From the NCBI RefSeq assembly GCF_024171605.1, contig NZ_JALKAA010000007.1, positions 62,001 to 126,000 of the forward strand: a stretch of 64,000 bases of DNA. The letters are read 5' to 3'. The notes under the pieces were generated by a model. It saw nothing but the letters and a program-made list of their open reading frames with translations, searched no databases and had not been told where the DNA came from. The translations under genes and the position numbers were made by a program. Shown here piece after piece: positions 17,459 through 25,753 of the stretch. Within the stretch, counting starts at the first letter, position 1; every line of letters starts with the position of its first letter. Origin of the DNA: Pontibacter sp. HSC-36F09. Its GTDB lineage: Bacteria; Bacteroidota; Bacteroidia; Cytophagales; Hymenobacteraceae.

Positions 17459-17602
17459 TTAAAATTCAAGGACTGGGACTTCCATAGTCGCATTTTTTGA
17501 TAGCTCTCCAGCGATGTAGGCTCCATCAGGTTTATACCCCACCATGTCCTGCCTGCTCAGCGGCTGCACCAGCACACTCATTATTATAGCAAGCCGTTTC
17601 AT
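17459..17602 (-). CDS. Possible 47-residue leader protein ahead of norB
   Basis: A short frame runs from the ATG at 17602-17600 to TAA at 17461-17459. It encodes MKRLAIIMSVLVQPLSRQDM and a further 27 residues ending in VPVLEF. It lies 38 bases ahead of norB on the same strand and 34 bases after the predicted minus-strand -7 element, so it would be the first frame on the norB transcript. It has no recognisable family and is short enough to occur by chance. It could be a leader peptide or remnant. Confidence 0.3.
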   Translation of the reverse strand: MKRLAIIMSVLVQPLSRQDMVGYKPDGAYIAGELSKNATMEVPVLEF

Positions 17603-17635
17603 GGCATTCTCAATTCTTTTGTTTTCGAACTGCTG

Positions 17636-17678
17636 CAAAGGTCATACAGGGTTATAAGGAGAAAAATGACATAGGTCA
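17636..17678 (-). promoter_or_regulatory. norB promoter with Crp/Fnr-type operator
   Basis: On the minus strand the palindrome TGAC-N4-GTCA (17678-17667) is followed by a -7-like GACCTTTG (17643-17636, one mismatch to TAnnTTTG). The two start exactly 35 bases apart. The same spacing is seen at the cupin, nos1, thioredoxin-like and hemA promoters, which places the operator near -41, as for class II activators. Confidence 0.55.
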
Positions 17679-17731
17679 CTAATAAAAGAGACTAAGGTCT
17701 TCTATTGTTTTGCAGCTCAGTAATACCTTTG
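17667..17731 (+). promoter_or_regulatory. Cupin-gene promoter with two tandem Crp/Fnr-type operators
   Basis: TGAC-ATAG-GTCA (17667-17678) and AGAC-TAAG-GTCT (17689-17700) lie 22 bases apart, two helical turns. They are followed by the -7 element TACCTTTG (17724-17731), 35 bases after the start of the second palindrome. The arrangement is repeated base for base in spacing at 18287-18351. The first palindrome is shared with the divergent norB promoter. Confidence 0.65.
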
Positions 17732-17813
17732 TACAAGTGTTACGGCTATGTTAAGTCCCTATACCTAGAGCGAGTTTATTTCTATATATAGTATTTTATA
17801 TATACATTGAGAT

Positions 17814-18215
17814 ATGAATGAAACTGACAAGTCACAGCAATCCGGCAGCCCTCAGGACAGTGGGAAAGACAAAATTTTACTCACCACAGATCTTACAACC
17901 CTGGCGCACGAGCTGAAGGGGGAGGAGAACTGGCAGAAAATCGGGCGGGGGTCCAGGACGATCTTTAAGTCCGAAACATTGCGCATCGTGTTGAACGTGA
18001 TGCAGGCGGGCTCTGAAATAAAACCGCACCAGGCACCGGGACCCATCAGTGTGCAGGTGGTTGAAGGCCGGATCAGATTCATCACAGAAGAGCAGTCGGT
18101 AGAGCTGGCAAAAGGGCAAATGCTAACTCTTCAGGCGCATGTGCGACACAGCGTCGAGGCCCTGGAAGAGGCAGCTTTTCTGCTGACCGTTTCTCCGCTT
18201 CCCTCCAGATCTTAA
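17814..18215 (+). CDS. Cupin-domain protein, denitrification-linked
   Basis: A protein of 133 residues with a single small cupin barrel. An N-terminal polar tail (about 25 residues) precedes the fold. The cupin motifs are weak: KPHQAPGPISVQVVEGRI, then LAKGQMLTLQAHVRHSVEA, leaving His residues as possible metal ligands. Its position between divergent norB and the nos operon, behind the same tandem operators as nos, points to a role in NO or N2O metabolism. It might be a sensor, a quencher of reactive nitrogen or a small binding protein. No catalytic function can be stated. Transcription probably starts near 17735. Confidence 0.75.
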   Translation: MNETDKSQQSGSPQDSGKDKILLTTDLTTLAHELKGEENWQKIGRGSRTIFKSETLRIVLNVMQAGSEIKPHQAPGPISVQVVEGRIRFITEEQSVELAKGQMLTLQAHVRHSVEALEEAAFLLTVSPLPSRS

Positions 18216-18286
18216 CCAACTTGAGTATCAGTGTTAAAAGAATTCAAAGCTGCACGTGTATTTTTTATATACAGAAGCGAAAAAGA

Positions 18287-18351
18287 TGACGAAGGTCACT
18301 ATTAAAAGAGATAAAGGTCTTTTAATAAAAAACACGCTGATAATACCTTTG
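18287..18351 (+). promoter_or_regulatory. Promoter of the first nos operon with tandem operators
   Basis: TGAC-GAAG-GTCA (18287-18298) and AGAT-AAAG-GTCT (18309-18320) are 22 bases apart. They precede the -7 element TACCTTTG (18344-18351), with 35 bases from the second palindrome start. This duplicates the layout at 17667-17731. The spacing and symmetry fit a Crp/Fnr-family activator; the encoded receiver-Crp protein (55759-56820) is the obvious candidate. Confidence 0.65.
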
Positions 18352-18483
18352 TATTGTAAATGAAAGCCAAATAGTACCCAGTAAAGAGGAGTTCAGCGCC
18401 TAAAAAAACATCAAAACAGGATCTGATCCTCACAGTGCAAAACAGTAAAAACCATGAAACCCAAAAAACAAAAAACAACAATC

Positions 18484-18966
18484 ATGAAATCGATCAAATC
18501 CGCTGCTTTACTTTTCCTTGCTGCTCTGGTATTCTACAGCTGCTCATCTGACAACACCGCCACCACCGAAACAACACCGGAATCAGGTCTGGCACATCAG
18601 GCACCCGCAGCCCCAGTGGAAGATGACGGAAAAGGTATAGGCCCCATCACATCAGTTGAAGTAGGAGCAGACATAGACCAGGCTTTGGCTGCTGAGGGTA
18701 AATCTATTTTCGAAGGCAAGTGCTCTGCCTGCCACCAGTTGTCTGACCAGAAAATTGTAGGTCCTGGCTTGCTGGGCGTAACAGAAAAGCGCAAGCCGGA
18801 GTGGATCATGAACATGATCATCAACCCGGAGGAGATGACCAAGAAGGACCCTGCTGCTAAAAAACTGCTGGCTGAGCACTTAACGCAAATGACCAACCAG
18901 AACATTAACGAGACAGATGCCAGAGCTTTGCTTGAATTCCTGCGTCAGAACGACACAAATTCTTAA
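18484..18966 (+). CDS. Lipoprotein c-type cytochrome, nos operon 1
   Basis: A monohaem cytochrome of about 160 residues, expected to be lipid-anchored in the periplasm and to pass electrons to NosZ. I prefer the ATG at 18484 (MKSIKSAALLFLAALVFYSC), because it starts a normal lipoprotein signal with the acylated Cys at residue 20; an upstream ATG at 18454 adds ten residues. The haem site is CSACH (about residues 80-84). A later Met in the MNMIINPEEMTKK region is the probable sixth ligand. The gene is 30 bases ahead of nosZ. Its twin is at 25192-25737, with a nearly identical C-terminal half but a different N-terminus. Confidence 0.9.
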   Translation: MKSIKSAALLFLAALVFYSCSSDNTATTETTPESGLAHQAPAAPVEDDGKGIGPITSVEVGADIDQALAAEGKSIFEGKCSACHQLSDQKIVGPGLLGVTEKRKPEWIMNMIINPEEMTKKDPAAKKLLAEHLTQMTNQNINETDARALLEFLRQNDTNS

Positions 18967-18996
18967 TCAAAAAAAACAGCAAAAACCATAACCACG

Positions 18997-21015
18997 ATGA
19001 AATCATTATTCACCACCATCAAAAAAGCGGCTCCTGCTGCGGCCTTTACGCTGGCACTGGCCGGCGGTGCGGTACTGCAGGGTTGCAGCAGCGGACCTGG
19101 CGAAGGTAGTGCCACGGCTGCAGGTGTTGCCTCAGACGCTGCGCAGGCAGTGTATGTAGCACCGGGCAAGCATGACGAGTACTACTCTTTCCTGTCTGGC
19201 GGTTTCAACGGACAGATGTCTGTGTACGGACTTCCTTCCGGCCGTCTGCTGAAGATCATCCCGGTGTTCACGCAGCACGGTGAGAACGGCTACGGCTACA
19301 ACGAAGAGTCGAAAGCCATGCTCAACACTTCACACGGTTTCGTGCCTTGGGACGACCTGCACCACCCGAAACTGTCACGCACCAACGGTATGACAGACGG
19401 TCGCTGGTTGTTTGCAAACGGTAACAACACACCACGTGTGGCACGTGTCGACCTGTCTACTTTCGAGACTGTAGAGATCATGGAGATTCCGAACTCTGCC
19501 GGTAACCACTGCTCGCCATACCCAACTGACAACAACGAGTACGTGATTGCAGGTACACGCTTCTCTGTGCCACTCGACATGAAAGGCGGTACAGCTGACG
19601 TGAGCATGGACGAGTACAAGGACAAGTTCCGCGGCTCTATCTCCTTCATCAAAGTTGACCAGGAGAAAGGCGACATGGAGCTCGACTTCCAGATCCTTGT
19701 ACCAGGCTTCGACTACGACCTGGCAAACGGTGGCAAAGGCCCGTCTTCTGACTGGGTGTTCTTCACCACTTATAACACAGAACGTGCAGGTTCATTGAAG
19801 GAGCTTGGTGCATCGCAGAACGACCGCGACTACCTGGCTGCTGTGAACTGGAAACTGGCTGCCAAGTATGCCGCAGAAGGCAAAGCGAAGGAAATGCCAG
19901 CCTACTACTACCACAACAAAATGGACAAGGATACACACATCGCCAAGTCTACTATCAAGAAGACAGTGCGCTACCTGCTTCCGGAAGATTGCCCGGGCAT
20001 GATGTACCTGATCCCTGCGCCTAAGTCACCACACGGCATCGACGTGGACCCAAGCGGCGAGCACATGGTAGTGAGCGGTAAACTGGCTGCGACTATACCT
20101 GTATTCTCTTTCTCTAAAATGCAGAAGGCGATTGAAGACAAGGCTTTTGACGGTGAGATCAACGGTATCCCAGTGTTCAAATACGAGTCTGTGCTGAAAG
20201 CAGAAGTGCCGGAGCCAGGTCTTGGACCATTGCACACCGAGTTTGACGGAAAAGGCAACGCCTATACCTCTATGTTCGTGTCTTCTGAAGTAGTGAAATG
20301 GAAACTGAGCGACTTCACTGTAGTAGACAGAATGCCGGTTTACTACTCAGTTGGTCACTTGATGATCCCTGGTGGTGATACGCACACACCGGATGGCAAA
20401 TACCTGGTAGCAATGAACAAGATCACCAAAGACCGCTACCTGCCAACTGGTCCTGAACTGTCGCACTCTGCTCAGTTGATCGATATCAGCGGCGAGAAAA
20501 TGCGCATGCTCCTTGACTTCCCGACCGTAGCTGAACCGCACTACGCACAGGCCATCAAAGCTGAGAAAGTAGCACCTAACAGTGTGAAATTCTACGACCT
20601 GGCCAAGAACAAGCACCCACATGCGGTGAAGAAAGAGGCTGATGCCAGCGTGACCCGCGAAGGCAACGTAGTGAGAGTGAAAATGACGGCCATCCGTAGC
20701 CACATGACCCCGGACAACATCGAAGGTGTGCAGGTAGGCGACACCGTACTCTTCCACGTGACCAACCTCGAGCAGGACTGGGACGTACCGCACGGATTCG
20801 CGGTGATGGGCGCCAACACAGCCGAAACACTGATCATGCCGGGCGCTACGCAAACGCTGCGCTGGGTACCGAAGAAAGCCGGTGTGTTCCCATTCTACTG
20901 CACCGACTTCTGTTCTGCACTCCATCAGGAAATGCAAGGCTACATCAGAGTATCTCCTAAAGGCTCTCCTGTACCGATTTCCTTCTCAACAGGCAAAAAG
21001 AAGCCTGCCGCTTAA
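18997..21015 (+). CDS. nosZ: Nitrous oxide reductase, clade II, copy 1
   Basis: A periplasmic multicopper enzyme of 672 residues that reduces N2O to N2. The N-terminus is a Sec-type lipoprotein signal ending in LQGC (Cys30), not a Tat signal, which marks clade II NosZ. The beta-propeller carries the CuZ histidines, visible in DDLHHPK (His122/123), AGNHCSPYP, PHGIDVDP, LHTEF and HYAQ. The C-terminal cupredoxin domain has the CuA motif YCTDFCSALHQEM (Cys635, Cys639, His643, Met646). All ligand motifs look intact. The second copy at 25754-27796 shares more than 80% of residues by eye. A strong hairpin directly after the stop codon (21043-21082) probably limits transcription of the accessory genes relative to nosZ. 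Confidence 0.97.
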   Translation: MKSLFTTIKKAAPAAAFTLALAGGAVLQGCSSGPGEGSATAAGVASDAAQAVYVAPGKHDEYYSFLSGGFNGQMSVYGLPSGRLLKIIPVFTQHGENGYGYNEESKAMLNTSHGFVPWDDLHHPKLSRTNGMTDGRWLFANGNNTPRVARVDLSTFETVEIMEIPNSAGNHCSPYPTDNNEYVIAGTRFSVPLDMKGGTADVSMDEYKDKFRGSISFIKVDQEKGDMELDFQILVPGFDYDLANGGKGPSSDWVFFTTYNTERAGSLKELGASQNDRDYLAAVNWKLAAKYAAEGKAKEMPAYYYHNKMDKDTHIAKSTIKKTVRYLLPEDCPGMMYLIPAPKSPHGIDVDPSGEHMVVSGKLAATIPVFSFSKMQKAIEDKAFDGEINGIPVFKYESVLKAEVPEPGLGPLHTEFDGKGNAYTSMFVSSEVVKWKLSDFTVVDRMPVYYSVGHLMIPGGDTHTPDGKYLVAMNKITKDRYLPTGPELSHSAQLIDISGEKMRMLLDFPTVAEPHYAQAIKAEKVAPNSVKFYDLAKNKHPHAVKKEADASVTREGNVVRVKMTAIRSHMTPDNIEGVQVGDTVLFHVTNLEQDWDVPHGFAVMGANTAETLIMPGATQTLRWVPKKAGVFPFYCTDFCSALHQEMQGYIRVSPKGSPVPISFSTGKKKPAA

Positions 21016-21042
21016 CCTAAAGGTATAAGCCGGGCAATACAA

Positions 21043-21082
21043 AAGCGGAGGTTGCCCAAAGCAACCTCCGCTTAATTTTTAA
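21043..21082 (+). terminator. Intrinsic terminator directly after nosZ copy 1
   Basis: A perfect 13-bp stem (AAGCGGAGGTTGC/GCAACCTCCGCTT, 5-base loop) is followed by TAATTTTTAATTTT. It sits inside the operon, before the next gene at 21106, so it is likely a partial terminator. A counterpart is present after the second nosZ. Confidence 0.8.
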
Positions 21083-21105
21083 TTTTCACCTTAAAATAAA
21101 CAAGG

Positions 21106-21708
21106 ATGAAAGCTTACCTCAAAGTGCTGATGATGATAGCCTCGCTGTCTCTCGGTTTATTATTTCTCTTTCCGATGTGGAAGATCTACCTGCTGGCTCC
21201 CCAGTATCCCGAGGGACTGGAGATGCACATCTGGGTAAACAAAATTTCAGGTGATACGGACGGAGCTCTCCAGAACTTCAATATTCTAAACCACTACATT
21301 GGTATGGAGCCAATCCACGCCGACTCGTTCGCCGAACTCAAAATTATGCCTTATATCGTCATCTTCTTTATGGTGACAGGTATACTGGTAGCCCTGCTGG
21401 GCAAAAGAAAACTGGTGCTTTCCTGGGTTGTGCTGCTGATGATAAGCGGTGCCGTAGGTATAGCCGACTTCTACTTGTGGCTCAATAAATTCGGCACCAA
21501 CCTCGACCCGACTGCCCCGATCAAGGTACCGGGTATGACATACGTGCCGCCGCTTCTCGGAAGCAAAACGCTGCTCAACTTCGACGCTCTGTCGCTGCCT
21601 GCATGGGGTAGCTTAGGTATAGGGCTGGCAATATTGCTGGGAGGTCTGGTATACTTCTTCAGCCGCAGCACGGTGCAAGTGAAAAGTGCAAAAAAAGTGA
21701 TGGCATGA
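21106..21708 (+). CDS. Nos-operon integral membrane protein, copy 1
   Basis: A protein of 200 residues. Hydrophobic segments lie at about 5-25, 84-103, 107-127 and 165-190, with a periplasmic-looking loop between the first two (EMHIWVNKISG, ILNHYIGMEPIH) and another with IKVPGMTYVPPLL. It sits between nosZ and nosL in both nos operons. In other clade II organisms a polytopic protein called NosB follows nosZ and is needed for N2O respiration. This may be its counterpart, but I cannot show homology. Conserved His and Met residues in the loops could bind copper or haem. It overlaps nosL by four bases (ATGA). Confidence 0.85.
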   Translation: MKAYLKVLMMIASLSLGLLFLFPMWKIYLLAPQYPEGLEMHIWVNKISGDTDGALQNFNILNHYIGMEPIHADSFAELKIMPYIVIFFMVTGILVALLGKRKLVLSWVVLLMISGAVGIADFYLWLNKFGTNLDPTAPIKVPGMTYVPPLLGSKTLLNFDALSLPAWGSLGIGLAILLGGLVYFFSRSTVQVKSAKKVMA

Positions 21709-22172
21709 AATCTCTTAGCCTATACATGAGTTGCCTGGTGCTGTTGTTTGTGGTCCTGCTGGCAGGATGCCAGGTAAAGCCACAACCCATAGCCTACGGC
21801 GAGGTGAATTGCGCCCACTGCCAGATGACGGTGTCAGACAACAGGTATGGCGCTGAGATGATCAATGACAAAGGCAAACCGTTTTACTTCGACTCAGCCG
21901 AGTGTCTGGCCCTATACCTGGACCAGAACCCGGATCAGGCAGTAAAAGCGGCCTACGTGCTGGTAACAGATTTCACTAAACCCGGTGAACTGATGGTCGC
22001 CCGTAGTGCCAGTTTTATACAGAGCAAAGAGCTCCCAAGCCCGATGGGCATGTACCTGACGGCCGTGGCAGATGAAGCCACAGCTACCAAAATGCAACAG
22101 CAAGTAGGCGGTCGCCTGCTGAACTGGGAACAGGCCATGACAGCCGTTAAGAACAATGAAAAACCTGAGTAA
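21705..22172 (+). CDS. nosL: Copper chaperone NosL, copy 1
   Basis: A periplasmic lipoprotein of 155 residues with signal and lipobox LLAGC near residue 22. The copper(I)-binding motif is visible as CAHCQM, followed by SDNRYGAEMINDKGKP and a second conserved block FDSAECLALYL. NosL delivers copper for maturation of the CuZ site of NosZ, together with the NosDFY transporter. The gene overlaps the preceding membrane protein by 4 bases and nosD by 17 bases, so all are translated from one message. The twin is at 28477-28944. Confidence 0.93.
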   Translation: MKSLSLYMSCLVLLFVVLLAGCQVKPQPIAYGEVNCAHCQMTVSDNRYGAEMINDKGKPFYFDSAECLALYLDQNPDQAVKAAYVLVTDFTKPGELMVARSASFIQSKELPSPMGMYLTAVADEATATKMQQQVGGRLLNWEQAMTAVKNNEKPE

Positions 22173-23454
22173 ATATCTAATAGTTTGCACCGCATATGCT
22201 TTGGTGTGCCTGCTGGGAAGCCCTGCTGCTTTCGGCGACACACTAAAGGTATGCACCACCTGCGAGTACCACTCCGTGAAAGAAGCCGTGCGCCAGGCGA
22301 AAGCCGGCGACATTGTGCTTGTGGATGGAGGCGTGTACAAGGAGTCAGGTATAGAAATCACCCAGCCCATCAGTCTGATCGGGCGCAACAACCCCGTAAT
22401 CGATGGCCAGAACAGCGGCCAGATCATTACCATCAAATCTTCCAACGTAAAACTGGAAGGCTTTACAGTGCAAAACGTGGCCGTGAGCTACATGCGCGAC
22501 GACGCTGCCATCCGGGTGGCAGACCGCCAAAACATCCAGATACTGAACAACACGGTGCTCAACACTTACTTTGGCATATACCTGCAAAACGCCGACAACA
22601 GCGTGGTAAAAGGCAATGTGGTAAAAGGGGAGAACACCGGAAAGATAGAATCATCGCTGGGCAATGCCATACACGTGTGGCGCACCGACGGTGCCGAGAT
22701 TAGTAACAACAGGGTAGAGGGTCACCGCGACGGCATCTATTTTGAGTACGTCACAAACAGCCAGGTGCACGAAAACATCAGCGAGCGCAACAACCGCTAT
22801 GGCCTGCACTTTATGTTCTCGGATGGCAACGTGTATACTCAAAATATTTTCCGGAAAAACGGAGCCGGTGTGGCAGTGATGTATACCCGTAATATCCGGA
22901 TGGAGCACAACACCTTTGAAGATAATTGGGGCGCAGCCGCCTACGGACTGCTGCTGAAGGATATCTCGCAAAGTGTTATCCTAAACAACACATTCCGCAG
23001 AAACACCACCGGCATTTATATGGAAAGTTCCAGCCGGCTCGACATCAACAGCAACGATTTTGAGCGCAACGGTTGGGCCATACGCCTGCTGTCGAGCTGC
23101 ATTCAGGATACCTTCCGGCTCAACAACTTTACCGGCAACTCCTTTGATGTGAGCACCAACGGCAGCCCCACCATGAACCTGTTCGAGGACAACTACTGGG
23201 ACAAATACAGTGGCTACGACCTTGACAAAGACAAAACAGGGGATGTGCCCTACCGGCCGGTGAGTTTGTACTCTATGCTGGTAGAGCGGGTACCGCCTTC
23301 GGTGATGTTTATGCGCAGTTTTATGGTTGACCTGATGGATAGTATCGAACGGGTGCTGCCGAGTTTTATACCTGAGACACTGGTCGATGACCGACCTCAA
23401 ATGAAGAAAATAGATCATGATAGCGATAGAAAACTTGTCCAAAACCTACGGTAA
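22156..23454 (+). CDS. nosD: NosD, periplasmic beta-helix maturation protein, copy 1
   Basis: A protein of 432 residues with a Sec signal (cleavage near AFGD). An N-terminal pair of cysteines (VCTTCEY) is followed by a right-handed parallel beta-helix of repeating short strands (about 70-340, with many NN turns). The C-terminal region is amphipathic. NosD works with the NosFY ABC transporter in supplying sulfur or copper for CuZ assembly. It overlaps nosL at its 5' end and nosF by 38 bases at its 3' end. Its counterpart in the second operon is 442 residues long, because the reading frame continues further into nosF. Confidence 0.92.
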   Translation: MKNLSKYLIVCTAYALVCLLGSPAAFGDTLKVCTTCEYHSVKEAVRQAKAGDIVLVDGGVYKESGIEITQPISLIGRNNPVIDGQNSGQIITIKSSNVKLEGFTVQNVAVSYMRDDAAIRVADRQNIQILNNTVLNTYFGIYLQNADNSVVKGNVVKGENTGKIESSLGNAIHVWRTDGAEISNNRVEGHRDGIYFEYVTNSQVHENISERNNRYGLHFMFSDGNVYTQNIFRKNGAGVAVMYTRNIRMEHNTFEDNWGAAAYGLLLKDISQSVILNNTFRRNTTGIYMESSSRLDINSNDFERNGWAIRLLSSCIQDTFRLNNFTGNSFDVSTNGSPTMNLFEDNYWDKYSGYDLDKDKTGDVPYRPVSLYSMLVERVPPSVMFMRSFMVDLMDSIERVLPSFIPETLVDDRPQMKKIDHDSDRKLVQNLR

Positions 23455-24124
23455 GCTGAAGGTGCTCGATAACCTGAGCGTGAACTTTGACGGCGGCCGT
23501 GTAGTATCGATTATTGGCCCGAATGGCGCGGGCAAAACCACCATGAGCAAGTGCATCCTGGGCATGGTGCTGCCCGACAGCGGCGACATTAAATTCAACG
23601 GGGAGAGCGTGCTAAAACATCACGCCTACCGCAGCCAGATCGGCTACATGCCACAGATCGGAAAGTACCCGGAGAACATGAAGATCCGGCAGGTGATCGA
23701 GATGGTGCGCGACATCCGCAAAGACGCCACCGTGATTGACGAAGAACTGATTGGCCTCTATGGCCTCCAAAATATATATGACAAAAGAATGGGCTCCCTG
23801 TCGGGCGGCACGAAGCAGAAAGTGAGTGCGGCACTGGCCTTCCTCTTCGACCCGCAGGTGCTTATTCTCGATGAGCCGACCGCCGGCCTCGACCCGATCT
23901 CGGCGGAAATACTCAAGTGTAAGATCCTGAAAGAGAAGAAAAAGGGCAAGCTCATCCTGATCACCTCGCACATCATGAGCGAAGTAGAGGAAGTGGCCGA
24001 CGAGGTGATGTGCCTGATGGACGGCGCCGTGAAATTCCACGACACGATCTCCGGTATCAAGCAGAACACCAACGAGGAGCGCCTGAGCCGTGCCATTGCT
24101 AAAATTATGAATGAGGAGGACTAG
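23417..24124 (+). CDS. nosF: NosF, ABC transporter ATPase, copy 1
   Basis: An ABC ATPase of 235 residues that powers the NosDFY maturation transporter. The Walker A motif GPNGAGKTT is near residue 34, the signature LSGGTKQK near 129 and Walker B LILDEPTAGLD near 149. The H-loop follows as ITSHIMSE. It begins inside the 3' end of nosD and is followed after three bases by nosY. DNA around the signature motif is nearly identical to the second copy, while the first 36 codons differ much more. That uneven pattern suggests gene conversion between the copies. Confidence 0.95.
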   Translation: MIAIENLSKTYGKLKVLDNLSVNFDGGRVVSIIGPNGAGKTTMSKCILGMVLPDSGDIKFNGESVLKHHAYRSQIGYMPQIGKYPENMKIRQVIEMVRDIRKDATVIDEELIGLYGLQNIYDKRMGSLSGGTKQKVSAALAFLFDPQVLILDEPTAGLDPISAEILKCKILKEKKKGKLILITSHIMSEVEEVADEVMCLMDGAVKFHDTISGIKQNTNEERLSRAIAKIMNEED

Positions 24125-24127
24125 ACC

Positions 24128-24895
24128 ATGAACAAGATCATCAAGTACGTACTGTATGACATTATCCGGAACAAGATCGTAGTGGCCTATACCTTGTTCC
24201 TGCTGTTGCTTTCCATTGGCCTTTTCAACTTGGGCAGTAGTCCGGAAAAGGGTCTGCTGAGTCTGCTCAACCTGGTGCTTCTGACCGTACCGCTGATCAG
24301 CATCGTCTTTGCCACCACCCACTTCTACAACTCCTACGAGTTCATGGAACTGCTCGTGTCGCAGCCGATAAAACGCAGCAAGATCTTTATGAGTGAGTTC
24401 CTGGGCGTAACCTTGTCCTTGTCAGCCGCGATCCTGATAGGTATAGGTATACCAGTAGTGCTGTTCGCGCCGGGCGCTACGGGCCTATACCTCGTGTTGA
24501 CGGGCGTGTTCATCACCTTCATCTTCGTGGCCATGGCCTTCCTGGCCTCGGTCATCACGCGCGACAAAGCCAAAGGTATAGGTATAGCCCTGATGCTCTG
24601 GTTCTACTTCGCCCTGATCTACGACGGCATTGTGCTCTTCATCCTCTATTCTTTTGGAGACTACCCACTCGAGTACGCCACCCTGGCGCTGACGGCCCTG
24701 AATCCGGTGGACCTGGGCAGGGTGATGGTGCTGCTCAACCTGGACGTCTCGGCCATGATGGGCTACACGGGCGCGTTGTACAAGAGCATTTTCGGCAGCG
24801 GCTGGGGCGTGGGCATCGCCTTCCTGGTGCTCGTGCTTTGGGTAATGGTGCCACTGCTGCTCTCCAGAAGGGCCTTTACCAGAAGGGATTTGTAG
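24128..24895 (+). CDS. nosY: NosY, ABC transporter permease, copy 1
   Basis: A membrane protein of 255 residues with six predicted helices, forming the permease of the NosDFY system in the cytoplasmic membrane. It begins MNKIIKYVLYDIIRNK and contains IVFATTHFYNSYEFMELL. By eye it differs from the second NosY at about 15 of 255 positions, making it the best conserved gene of the two operons. It is the last gene of operon 1. A terminator follows at 24949-24983. Confidence 0.94.
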   Translation: MNKIIKYVLYDIIRNKIVVAYTLFLLLLSIGLFNLGSSPEKGLLSLLNLVLLTVPLISIVFATTHFYNSYEFMELLVSQPIKRSKIFMSEFLGVTLSLSAAILIGIGIPVVLFAPGATGLYLVLTGVFITFIFVAMAFLASVITRDKAKGIGIALMLWFYFALIYDGIVLFILYSFGDYPLEYATLALTALNPVDLGRVMVLLNLDVSAMMGYTGALYKSIFGSGWGVGIAFLVLVLWVMVPLLLSRRAFTRRDL

Positions 24896-24948
24896 CATGG
24901 GAAAAACCCCCTTTGCTACATCATAAAAATTGAAAGTGTTTGTGTGTT

Positions 24949-24983
24949 AAAGAGTGCAGGTCGAAAGGCCTGCGCTCTTTTGC
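24949..24983 (+). terminator. Terminator between the two nos operons
   Basis: A 12-bp stem (AAAGAGTGCAGG/CCTGCGCTCTTT, one T-G pair) with an 8-base loop ends in CTCTTTTGCG. It separates nosY copy 1 from the second operon. Confidence 0.8.
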
Positions 24984-25191
24984 GTTTTAGCCAAAGGCTT
25001 TTTCAAGTCTGGTTAGGGAGTTCTTCTATTTTAGAATTTTTGCCTCGGGTGTCAGGAAAAAGTATTAAAAAATCGAGTTCTGAAAAGTGCGGCAAGGGCA
25101 TGGGAAACACCCCCAAAATAAACCGTAAACACTATAGTGCGTACACATTCGCAGTAATGCTTAACAGAAATCCAACTAAACCATCAAAACT
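24984..25191 (+). promoter_or_regulatory. Upstream region of the second nos operon
   Basis: This is the only space for a promoter of operon 2. I find neither the TGAC-N4-GTCA palindromes nor an exact TAnnTTTG here. A short palindrome CACTATAGTG lies at about 25130-25139. A frame at 24944-25195 overlaps the cytochrome start and looks spurious. Control of this operon therefore seems to differ from operon 1. Confidence 0.4.
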
Positions 25192-25737
25192 ATGACAAAT
25201 CAGTCTTCTTCCCTAAAGAAATTACTTCGAGATCAATTGCCCGGATCTATCAGGTATGGCGTTGTGGCCCTTTTTTGTGGCTCTTTGCTTTTTAGTTGTT
25301 CATCAGGTGATAATGAAAAAAATGCAACTGAGTCTCAGGAGCAAACCGGGCTGGCACACCAGCAGGAGCAGGCCCCTGTAGAGGATGATGGCAAAGGTAT
25401 AGGACCAGTTTCTTCTATAGAAGTAAGTGAGAACATTGATGATGCCCTGGCTGCTGAGGGTAAGACAATTTTTGAAGGGAAATGTTCTGCCTGCCACCAG
25501 CTAACCGACCAGAAAATTGTCGGCCCGGGCTTGTTGGGGGTAACAGAAAAGCGCAAGCCGGAATGGATCATGAACATGGTGATCAATCCGGAGGAAATGA
25601 CCAAGAAAGACCCTACCGCCAAGAAACTATTGGCTGAGCACCTGACGCAAATGACCAACCAGAACATTAACGAGACGGACGCACGCGCTATACTGGAGTT
25701 CTTAAGACAAAATGACCTCCAGGCACAAGGAAAATAA
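25192..25737 (+). CDS. Lipoprotein c-type cytochrome, nos operon 2
   Basis: A monohaem cytochrome of 181 residues, the counterpart of the one at 18484-18966. Its signal peptide has a longer basic and polar N-terminus and a lipobox ending at Cys36 (LLFSC). The haem motif is CSACH at 98-102. The following region (DQKIVGPGLLGVTEKRKPEW and onwards) is almost the same as in copy 1. Electron donation to NosZ copy 2 is the expected role. The gene is the first of operon 2 and is 16 bases ahead of nosZ. Confidence 0.9.
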   Translation: MTNQSSSLKKLLRDQLPGSIRYGVVALFCGSLLFSCSSGDNEKNATESQEQTGLAHQQEQAPVEDDGKGIGPVSSIEVSENIDDALAAEGKTIFEGKCSACHQLTDQKIVGPGLLGVTEKRKPEWIMNMVINPEEMTKKDPTAKKLLAEHLTQMTNQNINETDARAILEFLRQNDLQAQGK

Positions 25738-25753
25738 TTAAACCCTAAAGAAC

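Noticed and set aside
24944-25195. 83-codon frame between the nos operons
   Set aside because: It starts inside the terminator hairpin and overlaps the cytochrome start; composition is not protein-like.
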